The notes below the pieces were generated by a model. It had not been told where the DNA came from and did no database searches. It was given only the letters and a program-made list of their open reading frames with translations. The position numbers and the translations under genes are program-made. This document shows, piece after piece, positions 9,415-17,471 of a stretch of DNA of 64,000 nucleotides (positions are counted from its first letter, which is position 1; every line of letters begins with the position of its first letter). This DNA is from Hyphomicrobiales bacterium (lineage in GTDB: Bacteria; Pseudomonadota; Alphaproteobacteria; Rhizobiales; Rhizobiaceae), in the NCBI GenBank assembly GCA_900472485.1, contig UCII01000008.1, forward strand, positions 153,209-217,208. Direction: 5' to 3'.

Positions 9415-10011
9415 ATGCACGATTTCGGAAAACTCACTCCACGGGTCGAAACCGTGGAGCTTCCCGACGGCCGGAAAACGCAAATCTATGTCTTCTACGA
9501 TGCCGGCGATATCGAGTGGCACGATCTCTATAAGTCGCTGCCAGCCTTTGATTTCTACGTGGCGCTCGATGATAGCGACCACGTGGTTTCGATGGAGTCG
9601 AACCCCGAACACTCGCAGATCGCGGGCTATCGGATCATCGGTATCAGCCATGAGGAAGCCGGCGATTTCACGCGCGGTCCGGGCGGTAGCGTCTACGGCA
9701 TGAAATGGAACGGCAATCGGATTGTGAACCCGGCCGATCACATGACCATTGAAGAAAAGCGTGCGGCAATGCCCGGTTTGACGCCTCGCCAGTTCCGAGA
9801 CGCGCTTATCGATAACGATATCATGCCGGACCAAGTGACGGCGGCAATCAACGGCATTGCCGACGCAAAGGCACGAGCCAAGGCGCTCAATGCTTGGGAA
9901 TATCCGACCATGTTCTCGCGCACCGATCAGTTGCTTGAGCAGATCGGCGCATCCTTCGATCTCTCGCCAGAGGCGATCGATGCAATGTGGACGGCGGCGG
10001 CGCGGCAATAG
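9415..10011 (+). CDS. Putative tail fibre partner/assembly protein
   Basis: A 198-residue protein starting at ATG 9415, eight bases after the fibre stop with GAGGA upstream; a longer frame back to 9382 is less likely. The N-terminal half resembles a small beta domain (TQIYVFYDAGDIEWHDLY). The C-terminal 80 residues (GLTPRQFRDALIDNDIMPDQV ... FDLSPEAIDAMW, quoted in pieces) are helical and recur at the ends of rhizobial phage fibre-associated proteins in my memory. Position suggests a fibre chaperone like P2 gpG, but there is no clear family match. Confidence 0.55.
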   Translation: MHDFGKLTPRVETVELPDGRKTQIYVFYDAGDIEWHDLYKSLPAFDFYVALDDSDHVVSMESNPEHSQIAGYRIIGISHEEAGDFTRGPGGSVYGMKWNGNRIVNPADHMTIEEKRAAMPGLTPRQFRDALIDNDIMPDQVTAAINGIADAKARAKALNAWEYPTMFSRTDQLLEQIGASFDLSPEAIDAMWTAAARQ

Positions 10012-10158
10012 GCGCGGCTCTTACACCATCCAATTTCACACTGCCGACATTCGATAATTCAGCCCGGCGCGCTACGGCGGGCTGCTTGCCCCTGCCGATC
10101 TGAAACCGCAGGCGGCGCAATTCCACTCGATCTTCTGTCATTTCCAATGGAGACCTTC

Positions 10159-11625
10159 ATGGCCGACCTGTCCTATGCGCATGGCGTGACACTTGCCGAA
10201 AGCGCGGAAACGCCGTCTCTTCTGCGTGTCCAACGCAACGGCATTACTTTCGTCAACGGCACGGCACCCAATGCCGACCCTGCTGCCTTCCCCTTGAACT
10301 ATCCCACACTGATTACCTCGGAACGGGCGGCTGCGGCGCTCGGGGCCGCTGGCACGCTGTTGGAAGATGTGACTTCCGTTTTCGGTGAAGGCGGTTCTTG
10401 GTGCATCGTCAACCGCGTGCCCGATAGCGCCGACCCGGCGACGCAGCAAGCCAATCTTCTCGGCGATGCCGTTGCCCGTACCGGCCTTTATGCGGCGCTG
10501 CGTGCCAAGGCGATTACCGGCTATCATCCGCGCGTTGTCATCACGGCGGGCAATACCGGCGCTTGGATCGAGGCGGGCGTTGTGTCCGTTTCAATGTCGG
10601 AGCAAGGGGCCAAGCTGACGGAAGCGCCTATTGTCGAGGCATCGGGCGGTGGCAACGATCCCGGAAAGGTCTTGCCCAAGCTTGAGGCAATCATGGGCAC
10701 GAGCATCGCCGATGCCGGCAAGGTGATCGCGGTGCGAGTGGTCGAGCCGGGCAGGGAGCTCTCGGAGCCGCCGAAAATTACCTTTACCGGCGGCGGCAAC
10801 GAGGCGGGCAAGGTGATGCCGGCGGCAACGGCGAATGTTGGAGACGTTGCCAATCCGTTTATTTCCGCCCTGAACGTCATAACCCCAAAAATCCGGGCGA
10901 GGGCTTACATCTCCGGGCCGAATACCACGAACGCGGAAGCCGTTCGTTTCCGCCGAACGGTCAACGGCGGTCGCATTCTCATCATCGATCCGAAGACCAT
11001 CAAGAACGTCAATGGCGTTCCCGTGACAAAGCCTGTCGCCGCCGTCTTCGCCGGCATTCGTGCTCGCGTCGTCGCTTCGTCTGAAGGCGTATCCGGTTCG
11101 GTATCGAACAAGATCATTCGCACGATCGATGGTGTCGCCCGCACCATCGCTTACCCGGAAGACAGCAACTATCTGAACGAAAAGCAGGTTGCCACGATCA
11201 TCAACGAGCGCGGCGGCTTCCGTACGTGGGGTAGCCGTCTGGCGACGGACGATCCGCTTTGGCAGTTCGATAGCGTGCGCGCGACGGCCGACATGGTGAA
11301 CGAGGCGCTTGAAGACCTCTATTTCCTCTATGTGGATCGGAAGTTCACAAAGGCCAATCTCAAGATGATGATCGAAGACGGCAACGCCGCCCTTCGCGTT
11401 TTCAAAAACAATGAGGATATCCTCGGCGGTCGCGTCTGGCTGTCCGATATCAATGAGCCGACCACGCTCGCCGATGGCAAGCTTTTCCTCGACGTGGAAT
11501 TCGAGCCGGTCGGCCTCATGGAACAAATCCACGTCACCACCCATCGCAACATTCTCTACTACCGGCTTCTGCTGGACGAGGTGAATGGCGCAATCGAAAC
11601 CGGCCCGCTCTCGCTCGCCGCTTGA
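10159..11625 (+). CDS. Contractile tail sheath protein
   Basis: A 488-residue sheath (FI family). I place the start at ATG 10159, which has ATGGAGA upstream; an in-frame ATG at 10147 is possible. Family signs are the N-terminal YAHGVTLAESAETPSLLRV, the segment VARTGLYAALRAKAITGYHPRVV, and near the C-terminus YLNEKQVATIINERGGFRTWGSR, the conserved sheath core, then VEFEPVGLMEQIHVTTHRN. Sheath subunits surround the tube and contract to drive it through the envelope. An internal domain (residues 135-235) containing a duplicated 'GGGN.(P/E)GKV' loop is a probable surface insertion. The tube gene follows after 16 bases. Confidence 0.92.
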   Translation: MADLSYAHGVTLAESAETPSLLRVQRNGITFVNGTAPNADPAAFPLNYPTLITSERAAAALGAAGTLLEDVTSVFGEGGSWCIVNRVPDSADPATQQANLLGDAVARTGLYAALRAKAITGYHPRVVITAGNTGAWIEAGVVSVSMSEQGAKLTEAPIVEASGGGNDPGKVLPKLEAIMGTSIADAGKVIAVRVVEPGRELSEPPKITFTGGGNEAGKVMPAATANVGDVANPFISALNVITPKIRARAYISGPNTTNAEAVRFRRTVNGGRILIIDPKTIKNVNGVPVTKPVAAVFAGIRARVVASSEGVSGSVSNKIIRTIDGVARTIAYPEDSNYLNEKQVATIINERGGFRTWGSRLATDDPLWQFDSVRATADMVNEALEDLYFLYVDRKFTKANLKMMIEDGNAALRVFKNNEDILGGRVWLSDINEPTTLADGKLFLDVEFEPVGLMEQIHVTTHRNILYYRLLLDEVNGAIETGPLSLAA

Positions 11626-11641
11626 TCAAGGAAAGCCCGAC

Positions 11642-12154
11642 ATGGCAGAAAAGACCCTACCTAGCCGCATCCTGCGCGACTGCATGATGTGGGCCGACCG
11701 CACGAGCAAGCTCGGTCAGATCGGCGATATCACCGTGCCCGTGCCGGAAGCCAAGCGCGAAGACGTGCGCAACGCCGGCATGATCAAAGCCCGCAAGGTC
11801 CATCTCGGCTACGAGGCTCCGGAATTCAAGTTCAAGATGCCGGGTCTCGACCCGCAGATTTTGAAGCTCTTCGGTCTCAAGCCGGGCGTGGATACGCCGT
11901 TCATGATTACCGGTGCGCATGTCGATGAAGACGGCACCACGCATAGCGCAGTGCTCACCATTCGCGGCAAGATGTACAAGCCCGATCACGGCACTTGGAA
12001 GACCGGCGATCTTGCCGAGAACGACTATGCCGTTGACGTGAACTACTACAAGCTCGAAATCGACGGCGAGGAAATCTACGAGATGGACGACTTTGATTTC
12101 AAGGTCGGTGGCATCTCGCAGTACGGCGATATCCGCAACGCGCTGCTGCTCTAG
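11642..12154 (+). CDS. Major tail tube protein (FII family)
   Basis: A 170-residue tube protein starting at ATG 11642 (AAGGAAAG upstream). The motifs LPSRILRDCMMWADR at the start and YEAPEFKFKMPGLDPQILKLFGL in the middle are FII hallmarks, and the C-terminal NYYKLEIDGEEIYEMDDFDFK is the usual end. It forms the inner hollow tube of the contractile tail. Sheath and tube are adjacent as in P2. A strong hairpin lies downstream. Confidence 0.93.
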   Translation: MAEKTLPSRILRDCMMWADRTSKLGQIGDITVPVPEAKREDVRNAGMIKARKVHLGYEAPEFKFKMPGLDPQILKLFGLKPGVDTPFMITGAHVDEDGTTHSAVLTIRGKMYKPDHGTWKTGDLAENDYAVDVNYYKLEIDGEEIYEMDDFDFKVGGISQYGDIRNALLL

Positions 12155-12196
12155 CCGCTAGCGACATTCTCCCATTCAAATCATTCCATCCAATCC

Positions 12197-12215
12197 GGCC
12201 CGCTTCGCGCGGGCC
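12197..12215 (+). terminator. Hairpin after the tail tube gene
   Basis: A perfect 7-bp GC stem (GGCCCGC / GCGGGCC) with a five-base loop is followed by ATTTCTGTC. The T-run is weak, so it may attenuate transcription or stabilise the 3' end of the abundant sheath-tube messenger rather than stop transcription fully. This step-down between tube and the minor proteins fits the expected stoichiometry. Confidence 0.5.
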
Positions 12216-12233
12216 ATTTCTGTCGAGGCTATC

Positions 12234-12506
12234 ATGACCGAAGTTGTCACCCATACCCTTCTTTCGCCGGTAAAGCATGGCGAGCTGACCATTACCGAGT
12301 TAACGTTCCGTGAGGCCGAAGTTGGTGACTTCATGGCGGCGGATCACGTCAAAGGCGAGTTTTCCGGCAACGTCGCCGTGCTGGCGTCGATCTCGGATAC
12401 TCCGCTTCCCGCCTTCAAAAAGATCAAGGCTAAGGATTTCAGCATCATCCTTGCCAAAACCAAGGACCTCTTGGGAAACGAAGCCAAGAACACGACTGGC
12501 GAATAG
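12234..12506 (+). CDS. Tail assembly protein gpE (zero-frame product)
   Basis: A 90-residue protein in the position of P2 gpE, between the tube and the tape measure. The core GELTITELTFREAEVGDFMAAD matches the gpE/gp41 tail assembly chaperone style. In P2-like phages gpE is made in two forms, one by frameshift, and both coat the tape measure while the tube polymerises. Here the zero-frame product stops at 12506, and a slippery heptamer at 12473-12479 allows the longer form described separately. Confidence 0.85.
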   Translation: MTEVVTHTLLSPVKHGELTITELTFREAEVGDFMAADHVKGEFSGNVAVLASISDTPLPAFKKIKAKDFSIILAKTKDLLGNEAKNTTGE

Positions 12507-12634
12507 TCGCTGTATTCGTTGCCCGCTACACTCACACATCGCTCGACGTCATCGAGCGGTGGCCCCCTGAAAAGCTATTGGCCTACTTTGAAACAGCGCG
12601 AAGCCTTCGGGACGTGCTGAAGGAACCGTTATGA
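12234..12634 (+). CDS. Tail assembly protein E+E' made by -1 frameshift
   Basis: Reading 82 zero-frame codons to the AAC ending at 12479, slipping back one base and continuing in the -1 frame gives a 133-residue protein. The -1 part contains VARYTHTSLDVIERWPPEKL and a C-terminal LLAYFETARSLRDVLKEPL. This looks like the short E' helix pair of P2-like phages, where a W and P precede a 'LL.YF' helix. The frame is open exactly up to a TGA that overlaps the tape-measure ATG at 12631. The arrangement is what P2 E/E' and lambda G/GT show. No alignment was run. Confidence 0.82.
12473..12479 (+). promoter_or_regulatory. -1 ribosomal slippery heptamer GGGAAAC
   Basis: In the gpE reading frame the codons are TTG GGA AAC, so the sequence reads G GGA AAC, a canonical X XXY YYZ slippery site. 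Lambda uses GGGAAAG at the same genetic position. The -1 frame is then open to the tape-measure start. Confidence 0.82.
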
Positions 12635-14799
12635 CCACACAGCAAAGCACCCTGCGCGTTTCATTGCTTGACGATGTTACCGCTCGCGCCAAGCATATCA
12701 CGCGGGCGCTGGACGGATTGCGCTCCCAGCAGATGACGGCGTTCGCTCCGATGCGTGGGATGATCGGGCAGGCTATCGCGTTGGGAGCTGGCTATCTTGG
12801 CGTTAGGGAGGGTTTGAGCGCGACGGCAGGGAGCGCCATCAAATTCGAGTCTGCTTTTGCCGATGTCAAAAAGGTGGTCGAAGCGACGGACGAGCAATTC
12901 GAGAACATGCGCCGCAACATCAGGCGCATGTCGGGCGAAATCCCAATGTCCGCAAACAACATTGCGGCTCTGTTCGCCGCTGCCGGCGAATCCGGGATCG
13001 CAACGGAGGATTTGCAGGGCTTTGCCGAAATGGCCTCGCGCGTCGGCATCGCCTTCGACATCACGGCGGAAAAGGCCGGCTCTAGCCTGGCTAAGCTGAA
13101 AACACAGTTCGGTTTGACGGTTGCCGAAACCGGCGACCTCGCCGATGTCATGAATCATTTGTCGAACAACATGGCGAGCAAGGCGTCCGAAATCACGGAT
13201 TTCATGCTGCGCGTCGGTGCCCTTGGCAAGATCGCCGGTTTCACCAAAGAGCAAGTCGCCGGCATCGGCAGTGCTATGATTGCAGCCGGCGCGGAGCCGG
13301 AAGTGGCCGCGACCGCCATGCAGAACGTCACGAAGGCCCTCACGCGAGGCGCTTCCGCAAAGAAGAGTCAGCGTGAAGTGGCGGCGAAGCTCGGTCTCGA
13401 CCTGCCCAAGATCGCCAAGGAAATGCAGAAGGATGCGCCCGGCGCGCTGAAAAAGGTTCTCGCCGCCATCGTCAAGGCTCCGAAGGATCAACAGATATCC
13501 ATCGTGTCGGATTTCTTCGGCGACGAGGCCAAGGCGTTCATTCCGCTGCTCGGTAATGTGAAGCTTCTGGACGATGCGCTTGCAAGCGTCAGTAACCGTA
13601 CGAAGTATGCCGGCTCCGCCATGAACGAATATAAGCAGCGAGCCAGCACCACGGGCAATGCGCTCGAGCTTTTGGGCAACAAGGTATCGAACATCTTTTG
13701 GGAAGTTGGTGACAGCATGTTGCCTTCGATCCGTGAAGGTGCGCAGGCAATCAGTGAAGTCTTGGATACCCTTGGTAGCCGGGCGACGATCTTCGATCAG
13801 ATCAAGGTCGGCGCTAAAGGGTTTGCACAAGGCTTCGGATACGATGGCGGCATCCGCGAAATGGTCAACGACATTGGGGACCTGATGCTTGGCAAGATCG
13901 ATCCGAACGCAGGCGAAAACCTTGGCCGGTTCTTCATGAAGGCGAGGGAATGGGGCGCATCCGTTCGGGAACTGACGAACGCAATTCGCGAAAATCCCCT
14001 TGCGCAGTTCCTGGGGCAAATGTCGGGCTATGGTCTCAAGCTCGTTATGTGGGGGGCTGGCATTGCCTTCCTCGCCGGCACGGTTCGCAAGCTCGCGAGC
14101 GCGATGTTTCTGCTGTCCGGCGCTAGTACCCTGTTAGGTGCCCTCAAGACCGTTGGCGCTATAGCGGCGCTTGTGGGTGGTGGGACGGCGACTGTCGGCG
14201 GCGTTGCGGCAACCGCCGCAACGGGCGCGGCGGCGGGCGGTGCGGCTACCGGCTTGCTTGCAGGCTGGTCGGCCATGCTCAAAGGATTTGCGCGGCTCGG
14301 CATCTACGGCATGGCGGGAGCGGGCGCTTGGGAGTTTGGAAAGCAAAGCTATACCGGCGATACGCTTTACAATCAGGGGAAGGCTTGGTTGCCGGGTCCA
14401 GAAGACGCATTGCATGCCCTCGGGTCCTATCTTAAGTCGTTTGTCACGTCTGAAAACGGTTCCGCTCCGACCGGCGTCTATGCCCAATCTGCCATGGATA
14501 GTGCCCGTGCAGCCCGCGCGGCTGGCTTCGGTGGATCAACTACGGAAACGCTGCCCGGAAAGACTGCGGACGACCTTGGCCTGATAACCGCCCGCATCGA
14601 TGCGTCATCCATTGCCGAAATGGTGAGGCCGAGCGGGACGCAAGATGTTCGTGTGGTGAATCAGCAACCGCCGAACGTGACGGTTCATGCTCCGATCTCG
14701 ATTACGGGTGTTTCTGATCCGCAAGCGGCGGCAAGTGCTGCCGTTGGTCAGCTCGGCTCTGTGGTGAAAAACGCCGTAGATACTCAATTCAGCGATTAG
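12631..14799 (+). CDS. Tail tape measure protein (TP901 family)
   Basis: A 722-residue tape measure. The N-terminal third carries the TP901 core (FESAFADVKKVVEATDEQFE, then MSGEIPMSANNIAALFAAAGESG and GFTKEQVAGIGSAMIAAG, quoted in pieces). A hydrophobic stretch around residues 470-540 is rich in Gly, Ala and Val and probably spans the membrane during DNA delivery. It sets tail length and is threaded through the tube. The start codon overlaps the stop of the E' frame, suggesting translational coupling. The length predicts a tail of moderate size. Confidence 0.92.
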   Translation: MTTQQSTLRVSLLDDVTARAKHITRALDGLRSQQMTAFAPMRGMIGQAIALGAGYLGVREGLSATAGSAIKFESAFADVKKVVEATDEQFENMRRNIRRMSGEIPMSANNIAALFAAAGESGIATEDLQGFAEMASRVGIAFDITAEKAGSSLAKLKTQFGLTVAETGDLADVMNHLSNNMASKASEITDFMLRVGALGKIAGFTKEQVAGIGSAMIAAGAEPEVAATAMQNVTKALTRGASAKKSQREVAAKLGLDLPKIAKEMQKDAPGALKKVLAAIVKAPKDQQISIVSDFFGDEAKAFIPLLGNVKLLDDALASVSNRTKYAGSAMNEYKQRASTTGNALELLGNKVSNIFWEVGDSMLPSIREGAQAISEVLDTLGSRATIFDQIKVGAKGFAQGFGYDGGIREMVNDIGDLMLGKIDPNAGENLGRFFMKAREWGASVRELTNAIRENPLAQFLGQMSGYGLKLVMWGAGIAFLAGTVRKLASAMFLLSGASTLLGALKTVGAIAALVGGGTATVGGVAATAATGAAAGGAATGLLAGWSAMLKGFARLGIYGMAGAGAWEFGKQSYTGDTLYNQGKAWLPGPEDALHALGSYLKSFVTSENGSAPTGVYAQSAMDSARAARAAGFGGSTTETLPGKTADDLGLITARIDASSIAEMVRPSGTQDVRVVNQQPPNVTVHAPISITGVSDPQAAASAAVGQLGSVVKNAVDTQFSD

Positions 14800-14808
14800 A
14801 GGAAATGA

Positions 14809-14831
14809 GGGCCGGAAGTCTCCGCCGGCCC
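14809..14831. terminator. Hairpin between converging genes
   Basis: A perfect 7-bp stem (GGGCCGG / CCGGCCC) lies ten bases after the tape-measure stop and just before the 3' end of a minus-strand gene. There is no clear T-run, so it is only a candidate bidirectional terminator separating the tail operon from the inserted cassette. Confidence 0.45.
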
Positions 14832-14842
14832 CGCGCCGTAAG

Positions 14843-15061
14843 TTAGCCCAGTTTCGCTATCTCGGCTTTAGTTGCGGCCCAAAGGTCGTCTGGTATGTCC
14901 AGTTCCTTTTGAAGAGCTGCGAGAACAAGCAACATGGCGTCTATCCTGCTCCCATTCCTAACTGCACCTCCGCCTCCTTCGAGGAACACGTTAAAGGCAG
15001 TTTCACCCTTCTCGTTCGTCCCGGTCGGCTCGATGCTAACGCTAAATGTTCTCTTCTCCAT
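14843..15061 (-). CDS. Small hypothetical protein (moron cassette)
   Basis: A 72-residue protein read against the tail operon. I choose the ATG at 15061 because AAGGAGA lies ten bases upstream; a longer frame begins upstream without such a site. The sequence begins MEKRTFSVSIEPTG, has a glycine-rich turn (FLEGGGGAV) and ends in two helices. No family recognised. It follows another minus-strand gene by 23 bases, so both are likely one small transcript inserted between the tape measure and gpU. Confidence 0.6.
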   Translation of the reverse strand: MEKRTFSVSIEPTGTNEKGETAFNVFLEGGGGAVRNGSRIDAMLLVLAALQKELDIPDDLWAATKAEIAKLG

Positions 15062-15084
15062 AATGTTCTCCTTCAATTGGGCAA

Positions 15085-15468
15085 TCAGAATATGCCTATT
15101 GTTTTCGCTTCGTACTTTATCCACCACTGGCCACCATCTTCGTACGCTCGATAGCTGATCGCGGTCTTTTGCGCCGTGGAGAGCATGGCAGTGCCCGCGC
15201 ATTCGATGTGACTATCAGTCTCCGAGATCAGCTTCGCCTCGATGATGCCGATCACTTTCGGCAGCAGTGGCGAGCCGTTCTTTTCTGAGATCTGCACCAC
15301 CTGCGGGACGATGTTTGTGCAGGTATAGGCCGACGCTCCAAAAAGTTGGACCGAAACCGAGTCCCAATTTTGATAGGCATATATGCCGGCAGCGACCGCG
15401 ACCCCCATCGCAATTCGCTGCGGCCACGCGCTTTTCGGTTTCTCTTCAACCGGTGCACTCTCCGACAT
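15085..15468 (-). CDS. Hypothetical single-pass membrane protein (moron cassette)
   Basis: A 127-residue protein with a short cytoplasmic N-terminus (MSESAPVEEKPKS), one membrane helix at about residues 18-34 (RIAMGVAVAAGIYAY) and an outer domain with two cysteines (YTCTN, HIECAG). The outer part reads like small domains whose substrate is unknown. With the downstream 72-residue gene it forms a minus-strand pair that interrupts the tail operon between tape measure and gpU. An envelope-located lysogenic function is plausible by topology only. Confidence 0.6.
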   Translation of the reverse strand: MSESAPVEEKPKSAWPQRIAMGVAVAAGIYAYQNWDSVSVQLFGASAYTCTNIVPQVVQISEKNGSPLLPKVIGIIEAKLISETDSHIECAGTAMLSTAQKTAISYRAYEDGGQWWIKYEAKTIGIF

Positions 15469-15501
15469 TCACAACCCCCAACGCTCAATTTTAGGTAGAT
15501 C

Positions 15502-15966
15502 ATGACGGGTGTAACATCGATGATGCTCGGGGGCTACGCCTTCGAGGCGCTGGGTTTCGGCTATCAGGGTATCAAGCGCAAGGTGAATACGCCTTGGGTG
15601 GAAATACCTGTCGGCCAAACCCTCAATCCGCAGCAATGGACCGGGCCAACGTCCGATGAAGTTACCATTCAAGGCGTCCTGTTTCCCGAAGAATTCGGCG
15701 GGCAATCGCAGCTCGACGGCATCATTGCAGCGCAGTTGGCCGGCACGGAAATGATGCTTGTCAGCGGGGATGCTATCCAGGGCGTCATTCGTGGCATGTT
15801 TACGGTCCAATCTGTCGAGGAAGATCAATCATTCCACGATGCGAGCGGTGTCGCTCGGCGGAATGCCTATGTGATCTCGCTTAAGCGTAGCCGGGCGGAA
15901 GCGGCGGCAAATGCCGGCGGCGTGATGGACCGCGCAAGCTCTTTCCTCTCCGAACTTTTTAGGTGA
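15502..15966 (+). CDS. Tail protein U (gpU family)
   Basis: A 154-residue gpU homologue. The N-terminal MMLGGYAFEALGFGYQG, then TNxx-like WTGPTSDEVTIQGVLFPEEFGG and the C-terminal 'GxxRRNAYVISLKR' are the usual landmarks. In P2 gpU sits at the tail and is required for its completion. It precedes gpX by four bases, as in P2-like gene order U-X-D. Confidence 0.88.
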   Translation: MTGVTSMMLGGYAFEALGFGYQGIKRKVNTPWVEIPVGQTLNPQQWTGPTSDEVTIQGVLFPEEFGGQSQLDGIIAAQLAGTEMMLVSGDAIQGVIRGMFTVQSVEEDQSFHDASGVARRNAYVISLKRSRAEAAANAGGVMDRASSFLSELFR

Positions 15967-15970
15967 TGGC

Positions 15971-16183
15971 ATGGCGAGCATTTACGCGACCCGGCAGGGC
16001 GAGACGATCGATCTTGCTTGCCTCTCTCACTATGGCCGGACAGCGAGGGTTGTCGAGGTAGTCCTTGACGCCAATCCGGGGCTTGCCGCCCTCGGCGCGA
16101 TCCTGCCGCTCGGAACGCAAATCGTGATGCCCGACATTCCAAGCGTAAGCGTGGAACGTCCATTGATTAGCCTATGGGATTGA
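15971..16183 (+). CDS. Tail protein X (gpX, LysM-like)
   Basis: A 70-residue gpX protein, a single LysM-like domain: YATRQGETIDLACLSHYG at the start and LGAILPLGTQIVMPDIP near the end. It connects baseplate and tube and may touch peptidoglycan. It sits between gpU and gpD, the canonical order. Confidence 0.9.
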   Translation: MASIYATRQGETIDLACLSHYGRTARVVEVVLDANPGLAALGAILPLGTQIVMPDIPSVSVERPLISLWD

Positions 16184-16185
16184 CC

Positions 16186-17340
16186 ATGCAACCGCGTGTC
16201 GAAGTTACAGTTGATGGCGTGCCGATGGCAGGTCATTTCTATGAACGTCTGATTTCCGTCACCGTGACCGATGAAGAGGGCCTGAAGTCGGATACGGTCG
16301 ATATCGAGCTGAACGACGGTCCGCCGAACTTCCTTGCCCTGCCGCGTAAGGGTGCCATTATCTCGGTCAAGATGGGATATGGCAGCAACCTTGTGCCGAA
16401 AGGGCAGTTTACGGCGGACAAAATCAGCCTCGATTGTCTTCCCTATAAGATGTCGATATCGGGCAAATCGGCGGACCTGCGTAGCGGCAAGCTGAAAGAA
16501 CGGCAGGAGCGGGCATGGGATAAGGCCACACTCGGGGATATCTTAGCCGAGATTGCTGGAGAGAGCGGATTGACCCCTGCGGTGGATGATGAGTTGGCGG
16601 AGCATCGTTACGAGTGGTTAGGCCAGCAGGACGAAACCAATATTCATTTCCTGCGGCGGCTCGCAGATCGGCATAACGCCCTGTTTGCGGTCAAGCAAAA
16701 GCGATTGCTGTTTGCCCGTCGCGGCTCTGGTCTTTCGGCTTCCGGCGCTTCGCTCGGTTCGATCATCTTGACGCCTGCGCAAATTAAAACCGGCACGCTG
16801 AAAGTTGATATCAACGACCGCACCAAGTACAACAAGGTCGTGTCTTACTATCAGGATGCGGATAAGGCGCAGCGGGTGGAGATAGAGGCCGACGCCGATG
16901 CGGATGGCGATAGCGTTTATCGCATTCCCGATGCCTTTTCGTCGCCGGCAGAAGCAGATAAGGCGGCGCGTGCCAAGGCGAAAGAGCTTGCGCGCGGAGA
17001 GGGCAGTGTTTCGGTAACGGTGTTGGGCGATGCAGCGATAGATGCGGGCCTGCCGCTGCTCTTTGCAGACGTTCGCCCTGGACTTGATGGCGTGCCGTAC
17101 ATCATCAAGACTGCACGTTCCAAATACACGAAGACAACGGGCTTCGAGGTTGACGTTTCCGCACGGCTTTATGATGGGAAGTCGGCAACCGAAGACGATA
17201 GCGGCAGAAAGCGGGAAGGTGGCGAGGTGCCCAAAGTCGCCTATGCTGCCGGGAAGGTCGCGCCGAGTAGCGTGCCGGGCACACCCGCGACGCCTTCGGT
17301 TTTTCTCACGCCTCGCTCCGGGCGGATTGACGAGAACTAG
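16186..17340 (+). CDS. Late control/baseplate hub protein D (gpD)
   Basis: A protein of 384 residues when started at ATG 16186; an in-frame ATG at 16174 would overlap gpX by ten bases. Family marks are ERLISVTVTDEEGLKSDTVDIELND, then ISGKSADLRSGKLKERQ, and LGQQDETNIHFLRRLADRH, the gp27/gpD hub fold. gpD forms the hub ring around the spike and ends the tail gene run. The C-terminal 40 residues are proline-rich and probably disordered. Confidence 0.9.
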   Translation: MQPRVEVTVDGVPMAGHFYERLISVTVTDEEGLKSDTVDIELNDGPPNFLALPRKGAIISVKMGYGSNLVPKGQFTADKISLDCLPYKMSISGKSADLRSGKLKERQERAWDKATLGDILAEIAGESGLTPAVDDELAEHRYEWLGQQDETNIHFLRRLADRHNALFAVKQKRLLFARRGSGLSASGASLGSIILTPAQIKTGTLKVDINDRTKYNKVVSYYQDADKAQRVEIEADADADGDSVYRIPDAFSSPAEADKAARAKAKELARGEGSVSVTVLGDAAIDAGLPLLFADVRPGLDGVPYIIKTARSKYTKTTGFEVDVSARLYDGKSATEDDSGRKREGGEVPKVAYAAGKVAPSSVPGTPATPSVFLTPRSGRIDEN

Positions 17341-17471
17341 TCTCTATGCCACCTCAAATTGAGCGAGCTTAATCACCGTCCACCCTAAGCTCTCGGCCAA
17401 TATGCTTCGGGCGCATACTGCTTCCGCAAGTTCTGTACGATGAGGCATAAAACGAACAGGAGATATAGCCT

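Noticed and set aside
12661..14019. A 452-codon minus-strand open frame
   Set aside because: Antisense to the tape measure gene, no domain or RBS.
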